The notes beneath the pieces are model-generated. The model was not told where the DNA came from and made no database searches. It saw only the letters and a list, made by a program, of their open reading frames with translations. DNA of 64,000 nucleotides from CAVYXZ01 sp963772595 (GTDB lineage Bacteria; Chloroflexota; Anaerolineae; Aggregatilineales; Phototrophicaceae). The number at the start of each line of letters is the position of its first letter. Within the stretch, counting starts at the first letter, position 1. Of the stretch, positions 54,285 through 63,741 are shown in pieces. A program made the translations under genes and the position numbers. Location: the NCBI GenBank assembly GCA_963772595.1, contig CAVYXZ010000015.1, positions 62,001 through 126,000 of the forward strand, written 5' to 3'.

Positions 54285-55716
54285 GGGCTAACTGCTGCTT
54301 TGACTTGAAATGTTGATAGAGCGAGAGGCCCAGGCCTGCCCATATCCAGTGCTGGCTTGTGAAGGCAAATCCGAAGATCGTCTGCGTATAGGTGAATGGC
54401 GTCACCCAATCGCCCAGCGCCATTGAAAACATGGAGACTACAAAACAGGCCAGGAAGCCTGCCGCCAGGGCACGCTCCACACCTTCGGGTGGCGCGATGC
54501 GCAAACTGCGCCATAAGGTCCAGCCAATGCTCAGCCACATGACGAGCCAGGCAGTCAGGCCAACAATGCCGGTTTGGGCATAGATATCGATGTAGTTGTT
54601 ATGAGACACCAGAAACATGTAGATATTGGTGGTTTCCAGGTAGAAGAAATACCCTGTGGGTCCTGTGCCAAACAAGAAATGGTCATTTGCGATATCGAGC
54701 GCCAAATTCGCTGCCATGATACGGGTCAAACCGGACTCGGCATTTTCCTGTTCGAGATCTGCGGAAAGCGAGCTGCCGGATACCAGCACATAGGTGATGC
54801 CAACCAGCACAATCCCAACAAATGCCCAACGTGTGCGGGTGAGCGCGACCACACAGATTCCCAGCCCCATCGGTACCCAGCCGCTCAGCCATCCGATGCC
54901 CAGGAACATAAAGGCATAGATATCCAGCCCCAGAAGTGCCAGCAGAAACAACTGGTACTTCCGCTGGAGCCGATTGTTGAAAAGGAGCAAGGCTGTGCAG
55001 AAAATAGCGATCCATGCAGACCCCTGCCCGGTAAAATCCAAAAAGGGTGGCATTTCCACGCCTGCGAAGCGGCCCATGAGCATCACGGTGCCGAAGCCCA
55101 GATAATACCAGACCATCCCCTGCATCACCCGGATTGACCGCACATAATTGGCAAACAGCAGCGTCACGATAGGTGACACAATGATGACGATTCCAGTCGC
55201 AAAACGAGGAAAGAATTTCGCGTTCTGGTACGCTCGGACAGCCGGACTGACGTAGATCGTGCTCCAGATATAGGAGATAACTACCGCGACAATGAAGATG
55301 AGGACGGTACGGTTGACCACCATAGGGCGCAGCGAGCGGAACGAGCGTTCTGCCAGAATCAGGCGGATCAGCCAGACAACAGCCAGGGCAATCGCCAGCA
55401 GCAGTGTCGGAGATAAGCCCTTCCCTACATCGACCCACAGCAGTGTCGTCGAGAGAAACATCAGCAGCAGCGTCGCTTCCATGTAGTTGTAGATCAACGT
55501 CAGGGCCGTGCCCCCGGCGACCACACCGACAATAGCCAGGCCCAGAATCGGGCTGCGCTGTGCCATGATTACTGAAGCAAGGACGGCCAGGCTGAGTGTT
55601 GACACCACCAGACCAATATGGAGGGTGTAACGAAAGCGCCGGTTGAACAGCTCGTAGCGGATGCGCGCGATTAAGCGCAGCACCGCGCTTTGCATGTAAT
55701 AGGCCAGAGTTTGCAT
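54274..55716 (-). CDS. O-antigen ligase/polymerase family membrane protein
   Basis: A 480-residue protein with about 11-12 membrane segments and the Wzy_C-type region HFLFGTGPTGYFFYLETTN ... SHNNYIDIYAQTGIVGL, where the large periplasmic loop carries the conserved H-N-x5 element. Such proteins polymerise repeat units (Wzy) or ligate them (WaaL). In this locus, with a Wzz/BY-kinase upstream, Wzy-type polymerisation is more likely. ATG 55716 is chosen since the frame upstream of it overlaps the kinase gene. It overlaps the next gene by 11 bases. Confidence 0.85.
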   Translation of the reverse strand: MQTLAYYMQSAVLRLIARIRYELFNRRFRYTLHIGLVVSTLSLAVLASVIMAQRSPILGLAIVGVVAGGTALTLIYNYMEATLLLMFLSTTLLWVDVGKGLSPTLLLAIALAVVWLIRLILAERSFRSLRPMVVNRTVLIFIVAVVISYIWSTIYVSPAVRAYQNAKFFPRFATGIVIIVSPIVTLLFANYVRSIRVMQGMVWYYLGFGTVMLMGRFAGVEMPPFLDFTGQGSAWIAIFCTALLLFNNRLQRKYQLFLLALLGLDIYAFMFLGIGWLSGWVPMGLGICVVALTRTRWAFVGIVLVGITYVLVSGSSLSADLEQENAESGLTRIMAANLALDIANDHFLFGTGPTGYFFYLETTNIYMFLVSHNNYIDIYAQTGIVGLTAWLVMWLSIGWTLWRSLRIAPPEGVERALAAGFLACFVVSMFSMALGDWVTPFTYTQTIFGFAFTSQHWIWAGLGLSLYQHFKSKQQLAHES

Positions 55717-55735
55717 CAGCAATTGACCAGAATTG

Positions 55736-57703
55736 TCAGGATTTGGATTCGGGCGAGTCTGGCTGGCTGGCATAGCCCAGAATCGCGTCACGCCGCCGCA
55801 GTGCGTCCGATAGATGGTTCGCGCCGTTAACGCTGGCAACCTCGACGACCGGTTCATCCTCTTTTATGGCCGCAGCGTTGCTGGCCGCAGTTCTATGCCC
55901 CATCGTCTCTTCCAGCATCTTGTCTAAGGTGCTTGCGCGAACCCAGCGCCGCAGATAGTGACGTTCGGTCACCAGGTAGCCGCTGCCGATCCAGTTGCGG
56001 ACGGTACGCTTACGGACTCCCAGACGAACCGCACTGGCTGGAATGGAAAACAGGCGTTCGTCGCTGTGCGAATCCCGGATGACGTTCGCAAAAAGTGACC
56101 GCAGCCCGGTGCGCGGATTCTGCATCTCGCGCCCGAAACGACTCGGCTTGAGACCAGGGGTCTGGCGGTAGTAGTAGTTGGAGTAGCGGGTTGTCACCTG
56201 GAGCCGGACGCGGTTGAAAACCACACCCAAAATCTGGACATCCTGCCCTTCGCGCAGTCCATCAATCGAGCGCTGTAGGCCAGATTGGCGGGTTTGCCGG
56301 GCATTCACCACAATGACGACACCGTCGCTGTGTTCGGCCAGGAAGATGGAGTCCAGACCGGCAATCGTCGGCGCACCATCAATAATCACTGCGTCGAATT
56401 CTCTGCGCAGGAGGGAGGTAAGCTCTTCGAAGCGCTTGCCGCTGAGCAGGGAAGCGGGGTCATCCGTCGCGCGGCCAAAGGGCAGCATCGCCAGGTTCTC
56501 GTAGCCGCTGTCAAGCACGGCATCGTTAAGCAGGCCGGCTACAGGATCGCTGCTGGCAAGAATATCGCTCAGGCCATAGATATTCGGCATACGGAAGATT
56601 TCATGCATATCGCCCCGGCGCATGTCCCCATCAATGACCAGGGTCTTGATGCCTGCATTCGCCAGATCCATCGCCAGGTTTGACGACATAACGGTCTTGC
56701 CATCGCCGGAATCGTAACTCAACACAGTCAGGATGCCGGGGAATCGGCCCCCGGCAGCCAGGACGATCTTAGCGCGCACCTGCCGCAGCGCTTCGGTCTC
56801 AATAGACTCCGGCATGGAGTTGACATACAAGGGGAGTTTGCTGTTCGGGATAATGCCCAGCGGACCCAGCACCTTCAAGCCCAGGATGGTATCGTGCAGA
56901 TGTTCATCCCATTGAATGCGGTCGTCGAAGAAGGTAAACAGCACGACCATCGCCACTGCCAGCAGTCCACCACCGGCCCCGGCGAAAATCAGGTCTATAT
57001 AGCTGTTGGATGCAATCGGGAAGTAATCCGGGACCGCCGATTCGAAAATCTGCAAATCGCTCTGCGGCGCGAATTCCACCAGCCCCAGCAGGTAAGTGCG
57101 CAACTGCTGTATAGTGGCGTCGATGGCATCGCGCTGGTCGAGATTCTTCTGCAAATCGAAGGCAAACTCCAGGGTCTCAGCTTCGTCAACCAGATCACTG
57201 TACTGGCGTTGAAGATCCACAATCTGGCTCTGTGTCTCTTTAATCTGCTGGGTGACGAAGTCGATACTGAGCGACGTGGCCCGATCTGAGGTCTGGAAGA
57301 TCAACTGCTCGGCAATGCTGTTGGCGATGCGCGCCGCCCGTTCAGGATCGGTGTCGGTGACGTGAATCGTCACCAGACTGGTCATTACGTCCGCCTGCAC
57401 GTCAATCATCTGTTGCAGTTCACCCACCGACACACCCAGTTGGAGGTCGTCAATCACCGGCTGTAGAATGTTGTTTCGCACCGCCAGGAGCGCGTAGCCG
57501 TCCATGACTTGCGAGTCGGTAGCGTTCGCCGTCGGGGCATTGGGATCATTCCCGACAATAATCGATGCGCTCGCTGCATAAAGATTAACCTGTTTGGCTC
57601 GGAGCAAATAGGCGACACCCACACTCAACGCGACTGACAGGATAATCAGCCACCACCACCGCAGCAGGGCGCGAAGCATGTTCGTGATTAGAGTTGAATC
57701 CAC
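55736..57703 (-). CDS. Wzz/BY-kinase polysaccharide co-polymerase fused to a helix-turn-helix domain
   Basis: A 655-residue fusion. Residues 15-33 and 233-258 are the two membrane segments of a Wzz chain-length determinant with a coiled external part. Residues 310-500 form a tyrosine kinase domain: Walker A YDSGDGKTVMSSNLA, A' TLVIDGDMRRGD and Walker B FDAVIIDGAP. A Tyr cluster (RYSNYYYRQT, 507-515) is the likely autophosphorylation site. Beyond it, 551-597 reads as an excisionase/MerR-like DNA-binding fold (IPASAVRLGVRKRTVRNWIG). BY-kinases normally end at the Tyr cluster, so the extra domain is unusual. First gene of the EPS locus. Confidence 0.88.
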   Translation of the reverse strand: MDSTLITNMLRALLRWWWLIILSVALSVGVAYLLRAKQVNLYAASASIIVGNDPNAPTANATDSQVMDGYALLAVRNNILQPVIDDLQLGVSVGELQQMIDVQADVMTSLVTIHVTDTDPERAARIANSIAEQLIFQTSDRATSLSIDFVTQQIKETQSQIVDLQRQYSDLVDEAETLEFAFDLQKNLDQRDAIDATIQQLRTYLLGLVEFAPQSDLQIFESAVPDYFPIASNSYIDLIFAGAGGGLLAVAMVVLFTFFDDRIQWDEHLHDTILGLKVLGPLGIIPNSKLPLYVNSMPESIETEALRQVRAKIVLAAGGRFPGILTVLSYDSGDGKTVMSSNLAMDLANAGIKTLVIDGDMRRGDMHEIFRMPNIYGLSDILASSDPVAGLLNDAVLDSGYENLAMLPFGRATDDPASLLSGKRFEELTSLLRREFDAVIIDGAPTIAGLDSIFLAEHSDGVVIVVNARQTRQSGLQRSIDGLREGQDVQILGVVFNRVRLQVTTRYSNYYYRQTPGLKPSRFGREMQNPRTGLRSLFANVIRDSHSDERLFSIPASAVRLGVRKRTVRNWIGSGYLVTERHYLRRWVRASTLDKMLEETMGHRTAASNAAAIKEDEPVVEVASVNGANHLSDALRRRDAILGYASQPDSPESKS

Positions 57704-57817
57704 AGGAAAAACCCCTCATCCGCTATCTGCACACAGTCTATGGTGCCATACTAACACGAACCTAAAACGAAGAGCTATCCAAATTCTAAGAATTTAGGGG
57801 GCGCGGAGCAATAAAAA

Positions 57818-57844
57818 ACGGGTATCTGCCGGAGCAATACCCGT
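57818..57844 (-). terminator. Terminator of tRNA-Cys
   Basis: Arms ACGGGTAT / ATACCCGT; the minus strand continues with six T. It lies 9 bases past the tRNA end and 115 bases before the BY-kinase start. Confidence 0.82.
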
Positions 57845-57852
57845 TGTTTGAG

Positions 57853-57923
<71 letters not shown>

Positions 57924-57939
57924 CTGTGGTGGATGGAAC

Positions 57940-57968
57940 ATTATAACGGTTTCACCTTGCAGCGGCAA
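57940..57968 (-). promoter_or_regulatory. Sigma-70 promoter of tRNA-Cys
   Basis: Minus strand TTGCCG (-35), 17-base spacer and perfect TATAAT (-10), 16 bases before the tRNA. Confidence 0.78.
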
Positions 57969-58119
57969 GCGCGGAATCGGCCTCGCAGCAGACTGCGGCG
58001 GGACAGGCTATAATGACGATGTCAAATGGATATGATCGCGCGCCCTGCCGCTGAAATCCGCGCCGCGCAAGTTCTAGCGGCCTGTGCGCAGCATGTTAAA
58101 ATGATGGCAGGGGACATCA

Positions 58120-58539
58120 ATGGCTGGTGGGATGAACACAGTAGACCTTCATCGCGGCGAACGACAACTCGGTGAGTACCAGGTGCAGATCGCCCGCTCT
58201 ACAAAGTCGGGCTGGGTGCCCGGTATTCCACCGCTGGCAGCGACTATCACCAACCTGCGTCTGATTCTCATCCCTCAGACACGCAAGCCGCATCCACCTG
58301 CCAGCATTCCCGGTCTCTATATCATCGCCATCCGCCGTCTCAGCCTGAGCCACCGCCCTGCCGCACAGATTCGCCTGAAACTGGGCTATGATCTCAACCT
58401 CTTTGTCGGCTGGGGCAAGAACGACGAGTTTGTCCAGCAGTTGAACGTTCTGCTCAAACCGCCGCCGCCCACTCGTTTCCTGGTCATGCTGTCCCCGGAA
58501 GACCTGGAACGCATGATTAAGGGCATCACGCAACTTTGA
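58120..58539 (+). CDS. Hypothetical protein, PH/GRAM-like
   Basis: A 139-residue protein without a recognised family name. The sequence has beta strands and a final helix in the order expected of a PH/GRAM-like domain (LGEYQVQIARS; ATITNLRLILIPQTR; YIIAIRRLSLS; QIRLKLGYDLNLFVGWGKND; PEDLERMIKGI). AGGGGA lies five bases before the ATG. It is convergent with the uracil-DNA glycosylase gene. Function unknown. Confidence 0.65.
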   Translation: MAGGMNTVDLHRGERQLGEYQVQIARSTKSGWVPGIPPLAATITNLRLILIPQTRKPHPPASIPGLYIIAIRRLSLSHRPAAQIRLKLGYDLNLFVGWGKNDEFVQQLNVLLKPPPPTRFLVMLSPEDLERMIKGITQL

Positions 58540-58555
58540 ATCATGCGCTTGGCGT

Positions 58556-59215
58556 TTAGAACAGGCGCTGCTGCTGCAAGGGCAGGTCATTGTCGTCATT
58601 GCTGTCATCAGCAGGGGCGCTGGATGTGCCGCCCGCCCGCCGCCGCTTGACCTCTGCGATTACCTCCGGCAGCCGCTTGAAATCCGCTTCCATCGAGTGC
58701 CGTAGATTAGGGTTGCGCAGCGCTGCCGCCGGATGAAACAGGGGATAATAGGCCATGACCGGGCTGCCATCGTAGCGCGGCTGGCCGTGAATCTGGCTGA
58801 TTTTGGCGTTCGGGAAATAGCGCGCCATGCTGAAGCGTCCCAGGGTGGCGATGATCGCCGGTTGGATCAGGGCGACCTGCTGGTCCAGGAAGGCTTTACA
58901 GGCCAGGATCTCATCGGGCAGCGGGTCGCGGTTCTGCGGAGGTCGGTGCTTGACCACGTTGGTGATGTAGACCTGGGGACGTTCCAGGTCAATGAGCTTG
59001 AGCAGGTAGGTCAGGTAATCGCCGGAACGACCGACAAAGGGCAGGCCCTGCTGATCTTCGTGATACCCCGGTCCCTCACCGATAAACATAATCTCCGCAA
59101 AGGGATCGCCCGCGCCGGGGACGGCATTGGTGGTGCCCTGATAGAGCGCACAGCGAGTGCAATCCCGCACTTCTGCTTCGATAGCCTTTAGTGCCTGCTC
59201 GCGTCCCTCGTTCAT
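58556..59215 (-). CDS. Uracil-DNA glycosylase, family 4-like, with one Cys ligand replaced
   Basis: A 219-residue family-4-type glycosylase with GEGPGYHEDQQGLPFVG (motif 1) and motif 2 LFHPAAALRNP. It removes uracil from DNA. Family 4 binds a [4Fe-4S] cluster through four Cys; here CTRC (19 and 22) and Cys106 are present but the usual VVKC reads VVKH (His90). His could still be a ligand, or the cluster may be lost. The KRRIH insert of UDGX is absent. The tail (200-219) is Asp/Gln-rich. Confidence 0.88.
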   Translation of the reverse strand: MNEGREQALKAIEAEVRDCTRCALYQGTTNAVPGAGDPFAEIMFIGEGPGYHEDQQGLPFVGRSGDYLTYLLKLIDLERPQVYITNVVKHRPPQNRDPLPDEILACKAFLDQQVALIQPAIIATLGRFSMARYFPNAKISQIHGQPRYDGSPVMAYYPLFHPAAALRNPNLRHSMEADFKRLPEVIAEVKRRRAGGTSSAPADDSNDDNDLPLQQQRLF

Positions 59216-59363
59216 GGCTTAAATCTCCCTCTGCTGCGCGGCCTAATCTTACCAGCAGGGTCCGCTGGAAATCAAATGCGCGTCTGATGGCTGACACGAC
59301 TTGTTCAAGCCGGTCCATCTTCCTACAATAAGGTCATCCGCTGAATATTGAGGAAGATAATTC

Positions 59364-60929
59364 ATGCGATCCAAGTTAGCCTTGTTCTGGCTGTTGAGCC
59401 TCATGCTCGTAAGCGGTGTCAGTGCGCAAGGCGGCAGCCTTAGCTATGGTGCCAACGTGATCGGGACTCTTTCGGCTCAGGCTCCGCTGGCCTTCTTCAC
59501 CTTCAGCGGCTCGGCAGGCGATCTCGTGACCGTCGATATTATCGGCATTACGCCCGGCCTTGACCCGGCAGTGAGCCTGAACTCGCCCACGCAGCAGCAG
59601 TTGGCAAGCAACGACAACAATCCCGGCAGCGCGGTGCCCAGTGACGCGCGCATCTCACTCAGCCTGCCGCAGAACGGCATCTATACCATTCTGGTCAACA
59701 GCGTCAGCGGGGTTATGGGCGATTTCCTGGTCCGGCTCAACGGCCAGGCCGCTGCCCAGGGAACAGCGCTTGGCGACCCCGCAAGCACAACCACGCTGAC
59801 GAACGGTATGCAGCGCGTCTTCAGCTTCGACGCCGACCCGGAGGCCCCGGTGACACTCAGCGTCAGCAGCGAGTCGCCGGGCCTGAGCTTCCAGGTCACA
59901 CTGCGCACTGCCGATGGGCAAATCGTCGCCCTGCTGGGGGGCAGTGCCGTCTCGCTCAACCTGCCGCCGGGCCAGCAGACTTATACCGTGACCGTCCTTG
60001 GCCTTGAGGGCAGCGGCCAGGTGAGCGTCAGCGCAGGCAGGCCAACCCCGCCGCCCACGCCCATCCCCAGCCCGGTGCCCACAGACGCCGTGACGGCCAC
60101 GCCATCGCCTACGGCCACGCTGGAAGCCTCCCCAACGCCGCTGACGACCTGTATGGTCGCCTCGAACGGTGTGGTCAACGTGCGCAGCGGGCCGGGCACC
60201 AATTACGACATCATCAGGCAGATTCGACCGGAAGACGCTTATGTCGTGACCGGCCTTTACCTGAACTGGTATCTGATCGACCTGGACGGCACACTCGGCT
60301 GGGCGCGCAACGATGTGGTCAGCAGCTTCGGCCCCTGCGATGCGATCCCCCCGGTGGATACCAGCGGTCAGCCCGCCCCTGCAACCATGACCGTGCCGCC
60401 ACCGGTAGAGACGCAGGAGGTCGAAGTAGAGACTGAGAGCGCGACGCCGACGGTGCAGCAGGCGCTGCCGACCTTCGCGCCTCAACTGCCTGCGCCCAGC
60501 GCGACCCCTCTGCCCAGCGCGACGTCCACCTTCACGCCGACGGCCACGCCTCAGCTTGCGCCGGAAGACGCTCGCTTCAACGATCCGCTGACCATTCCGC
60601 TGGATCATTCCGCTTCGGTCAGTAACTTCGTGTCCTATCCTGATGGCGACAACGAGGACCGGATCAACTGGGACATTGATGGCATGAATCCTACGTCGTC
60701 GCTTTCTGGCGGGCGGGCGCGATTAGTCATCGCCGCAAGCTGCTTCGGCCAGAATATCGACCAGATTCGCTTCTCCACCGGCGGGCGGACCTTCACCTGC
60801 GGCGAGACCATCGTCAACCAGGAGGTCAACTACGACAGCCGGACCGGTTCGGTGGTCATCACGGCGGTCGGCGGCGAAGGTACCTACGTGCAGTGGACCC
60901 TGACCGGCACGGCGACGCGGGTGAATTAG
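59364..60929 (+). CDS. Secreted SH3-domain protein with PPC-like N-terminus
   Basis: A 521-residue exported protein. Signal peptide (KLALFWLLSLMLVSGVSAQ), two beta domains of the PPC type (about 25-120 and 130-225), a Pro/Thr linker, one SH3-like domain (CMVASNGVVNVRSGPGTNYD ... GWARNDVV, about 260-320), a second long linker, and a C-terminal beta domain (about 400-521) with two Cys (ASCFGQ and FTCGE) that may form a bond. No enzyme site seen; a wall-binding or matrix role is likely. The layout resembles 26969-28003. Confidence 0.78.
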   Translation: MRSKLALFWLLSLMLVSGVSAQGGSLSYGANVIGTLSAQAPLAFFTFSGSAGDLVTVDIIGITPGLDPAVSLNSPTQQQLASNDNNPGSAVPSDARISLSLPQNGIYTILVNSVSGVMGDFLVRLNGQAAAQGTALGDPASTTTLTNGMQRVFSFDADPEAPVTLSVSSESPGLSFQVTLRTADGQIVALLGGSAVSLNLPPGQQTYTVTVLGLEGSGQVSVSAGRPTPPPTPIPSPVPTDAVTATPSPTATLEASPTPLTTCMVASNGVVNVRSGPGTNYDIIRQIRPEDAYVVTGLYLNWYLIDLDGTLGWARNDVVSSFGPCDAIPPVDTSGQPAPATMTVPPPVETQEVEVETESATPTVQQALPTFAPQLPAPSATPLPSATSTFTPTATPQLAPEDARFNDPLTIPLDHSASVSNFVSYPDGDNEDRINWDIDGMNPTSSLSGGRARLVIAASCFGQNIDQIRFSTGGRTFTCGETIVNQEVNYDSRTGSVVITAVGGEGTYVQWTLTGTATRVN

Positions 60930-60941
60930 CTCTTGCGCGGC

Positions 60942-61246
60942 GGACACGGCGTGAGCGTTGTCCGGTATTATGGATACGATGACATGCTCTACTGACCTGC
61001 TGTGACCCCTCCCCAGCCCTCCCCGAATTCGGGGAGGGAGCCAACGCCGCACGCAGTTTCCTCCCCTGAATTCGGGGGAGGTGGCGCGGCAGCGCCGGAG
61101 GGGGTCAATATGGCTCAACATAGATCATATTGTCCAATTTCTAATACCGGACAAGCCTCGTGCCGTGTCCCTACCCCCGTTGATCCTCTGCCCTTGCCCT
61201 TCTTTGCGTCTTCGCGCCTTTGCGTTGAATCTCTTGACCTTGCCCT
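60942..61246. repeat. Intergenic repeat island: families A, C, A, B
   Basis: The 410-base gap between the SH3 gene and pepF holds no gene but four repeat pieces: a degenerate family A (60942-60963), family C (61003-61106, with CCCCGAATTCGGGG dyad and CTCCCCTGAATTCGGGGGAG), a reversed family A (61149-61174, ending CCCTAC) and family B (61186-61246, with TCTTTGCGTCTTCGCGCCTT then TGCGTTGAATCTCTTGACCT). Confidence 0.8.
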
Positions 61247-61339
61247 ATTTACGCCAGCGGGCGGGCATCCGGCAATTGAATCCTGGGGCGTCTTCCGGTA
61301 GCATAAACGCATTGGAAACAGTTAGGGATGGAGTGCAAC

Positions 61340-63168
61340 ATGGTCGAAGCTGCGGTGAAACCTCAAACCGGCGCGGAAGAGGTCCGCTGGGACCTGTCCG
61401 TCTTTTATAGTCGCCCGGACGACCCGGCGATAGAGGCCGATATGGCGGACATCGACCGGCAAATTGAGGCCTTTGTCAGCCGGTATCGCGGCAAAGTGGC
61501 CGCACTCGATGCCGAAGGCATGATGGACGCCATGCAGGAAACCGAAGCCCTGATGGACAGCATCGAGAAGATGCAGTACTACGCCCATCTGCTCTACAGC
61601 ACCGATACCAACAACCCGACTTACGGCGCGCTGGTGCAGAAGATGACCGAATATGGGGCCACGATCCAGCAGCGGCTGATCTTCTTCGAACTGGAATGGG
61701 CCGCGCTCGACGATGAGGCCGCCGACCGGGATCCTTAAGCGACCCGACGGTCGCCAAATTCCGCCATTACCTGGAGGCCGAGCGCCGCTACAAGCCCTAC
61801 ATCCTCAGCGAGGCGGAAGAGCAGATCCTGGTCGATAAATCGGTCACCGGGCGCAGCGCCTGGGTGCGCTTCTTCCAACAGGTGATGGGGGCGGCGCGCT
61901 TCGATTATGAAGGCGACAAGCTGACGCAGTCGGAAATTCTGGCGAAGATGCACGATAGCGACCGCGAGGTACGCCGCAAAGCCGCCGATTCGGTTACGGC
62001 CACGCTGCACGAAAAGGCGATGGAACTGACCTACATTTTCAACGTCCTGGCCGCCGACAAAGCCTCCGACGACCGGCGGCGCGGCTATGAGACCTGGGTC
62101 TCGGCGCGCAACCTGGACAACAAAGTCGCCGACGAGGTCGTGGGCGCGCTGGTGCAGGCTGTGACGAGCAGCTACGACATCGTAGCGCAGCATTACACGC
62201 TCAAACGCGCGCTGCTGGGTTATGACGAACTGACCGATTACGACCGCTACGCGCCGCTGCCGGTGCGTGACAGCGACCGCCAGTACAGTTGGGATCAGGC
62301 GCACGACATCGTGCTGAAGGCTTACGGTGCGTTCAGCCCGCAGGTGGCCGAGATCGTGCAGCGTTTCTTTGACGAACACTGGATTGACGCCGCACTCCAA
62401 CCTGGCAAACGCGGCGGGGCTTTTTCCGCCTCCGGCACGCCCTCGACGCATCCTTTTATTCTGATGAACTTCACCGGGCGGGCCAGCGACATCAAGACCC
62501 TGGCGCATGAACTGGGGCATGGCGTCCACCAGTTCCTGGCCGCTGAACATCAGGGCCTGCTCAACGCCGATACCCCGCTGACGACGGCGGAGATGGCCTC
62601 GACCTTTGGCGAGATGCTGGTCTTCAACGACCTGATGGCGGCGGAGCCGGACCCCGAAGCCCGGCTGGCGATGCTTTCGGAGAAAATCGAGGAGATGTTC
62701 GCCACGATTTTCCGGCAGACCGCCATGAACCGCTTTGAGGACGGCCTGCACAACGCGCGCCGCAATGAAGGCGAACTGCCGACCGAGCGCATCAATCAGA
62801 TCTGGATGGAGACGCAGGAAGCCATGTTCGAGGGCAGCGTTCACCTGCGCGACGATTACGCCCAGTGGTGGAGCTACATTCCGCATTTCCTGGCGACACC
62901 GGGCTATGTCTATGCCTATGCCTTCGGCGAACTGCTGGTGCTGGCGCTGTTCAAGCTCTACCAGTCAGGCGGCGAGGACTTCGTCCCGGCCTACATTGAC
63001 GTGCTGGCGGCGGGCGGCTCTGACTGGCCGGATAAGATTCTGGCGAAGGTGGGCGTGGACCTGACCGATCCGAACTTCTGGAGCGAAGGGCTGGCGATCC
63101 TGCGTGATATGGTCGAGCAGGAGCAGGCGCTGGCCCGCGAGGTCTACCCGGAGAAATTCGCCGACTAA
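61340..63168 (+). CDS. pepF: Oligoendopeptidase F (M3 family), frame broken near 61730
   Basis: A zinc metallopeptidase that would have about 609 residues. The active site TLAHELGHGVHQF (HExxH-type His-Glu-Leu-Gly-His) and the downstream Glu in MASTFGEMLVF are present. The N-terminal part ends at a stop at 61736; the rest is in another frame starting with DPTVAKFRHYLEAE. Two +1 insertions (a G in CGGGATCC, an A in TTAAGC) explain it, giving ADRILSDPTVAK. It cleaves oligopeptides in the cytoplasm. ATG 61340 is used because GGAG is at good distance. A terminator follows the stop. Confidence 0.9.
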
Positions 63169-63196
63169 GCATCCTTGATGCGCAGTGAATAAACAG

Positions 63197-63224
63197 GGGC
63201 GCGACAGACTTGCGCCCTTTTTTA
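63197..63224 (+). terminator. Rho-independent terminator of pepF
   Basis: Arms GGGCGC / GCGCCC with a 9-base loop and seven T (CCCTTTTTTT-like). Confidence 0.85.
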
Positions 63225-63230
63225 TTGCGT

Positions 63231-63623
63231 TCAGGTTCTGGCGCCAGCAGAAGCCAGCGCCTGCCGCAGTAAGCTCCAGGCTTCCTCCATCGTATCGACA
63301 AAATGCAGCCGTTGTGCTCCGGGAATGCCCATCTGTTCCATGATGCTGACCTGCTGCTTCCCGACTTCAGGGCCCCCGACCACCACGCCCATCAGGCAGT
63401 TGGGATGCCAGAGGTTGGGGCTGCTGTGACGCAGATTGATGATGTCGGGGTTGCGTGTCTGGCTGGCACGGTAATCGACTAGATAGCAGAGTGGCTGCGG
63501 CGCATCTTCATAATAATCGTAGGCGATCCCATGCGCGACACGAATGTCCTGCATGGTCCAGGGATCGCTGTAGGTAAACACGACCACCCGTTCCGCTTCG
63601 TTCAACTCAACTGCCACTGGCAT
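63231..63623 (-). CDS. Hypothetical protein, STAS/SpoIIAA-like fold
   Basis: A 130-residue protein beginning VAVELNEAERVVVFTYSDPW, with a beta-alpha pattern and a core GVVVGGPEVGKQQVSIMEQM. The fold resembles STAS-like or SpoIIAA-like proteins of Chloroflexota, which often follow the pattern of a short strand pair, long helix and LVDYRAS strand. No catalytic residues are visible. ATG 63623 has GAGG upstream; TTG 63638 is possible. Convergent with pepF, divergent from nothing nearby. Confidence 0.6.
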   Translation of the reverse strand: MPVAVELNEAERVVVFTYSDPWTMQDIRVAHGIAYDYYEDAPQPLCYLVDYRASQTRNPDIINLRHSSPNLWHPNCLMGVVVGGPEVGKQQVSIMEQMGIPGAQRLHFVDTMEEAWSLLRQALASAGART

Positions 63624-63741
63624 GAGTGTTGGCCTCAATTTGACTCCACACTCGGTCTAATCACTATAACACAAAGCAGTCTCTTTATGAGGTAAAGGAC
63701 TTGCACTGTGTTAACCGCTTTACGACAGGGAATGCGACAAA

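Noticed and set aside
61735..62886. Long open frame (383 codons) on the minus strand
   Set aside because: Antisense to pepF, whose zinc motif fixes the coding strand.
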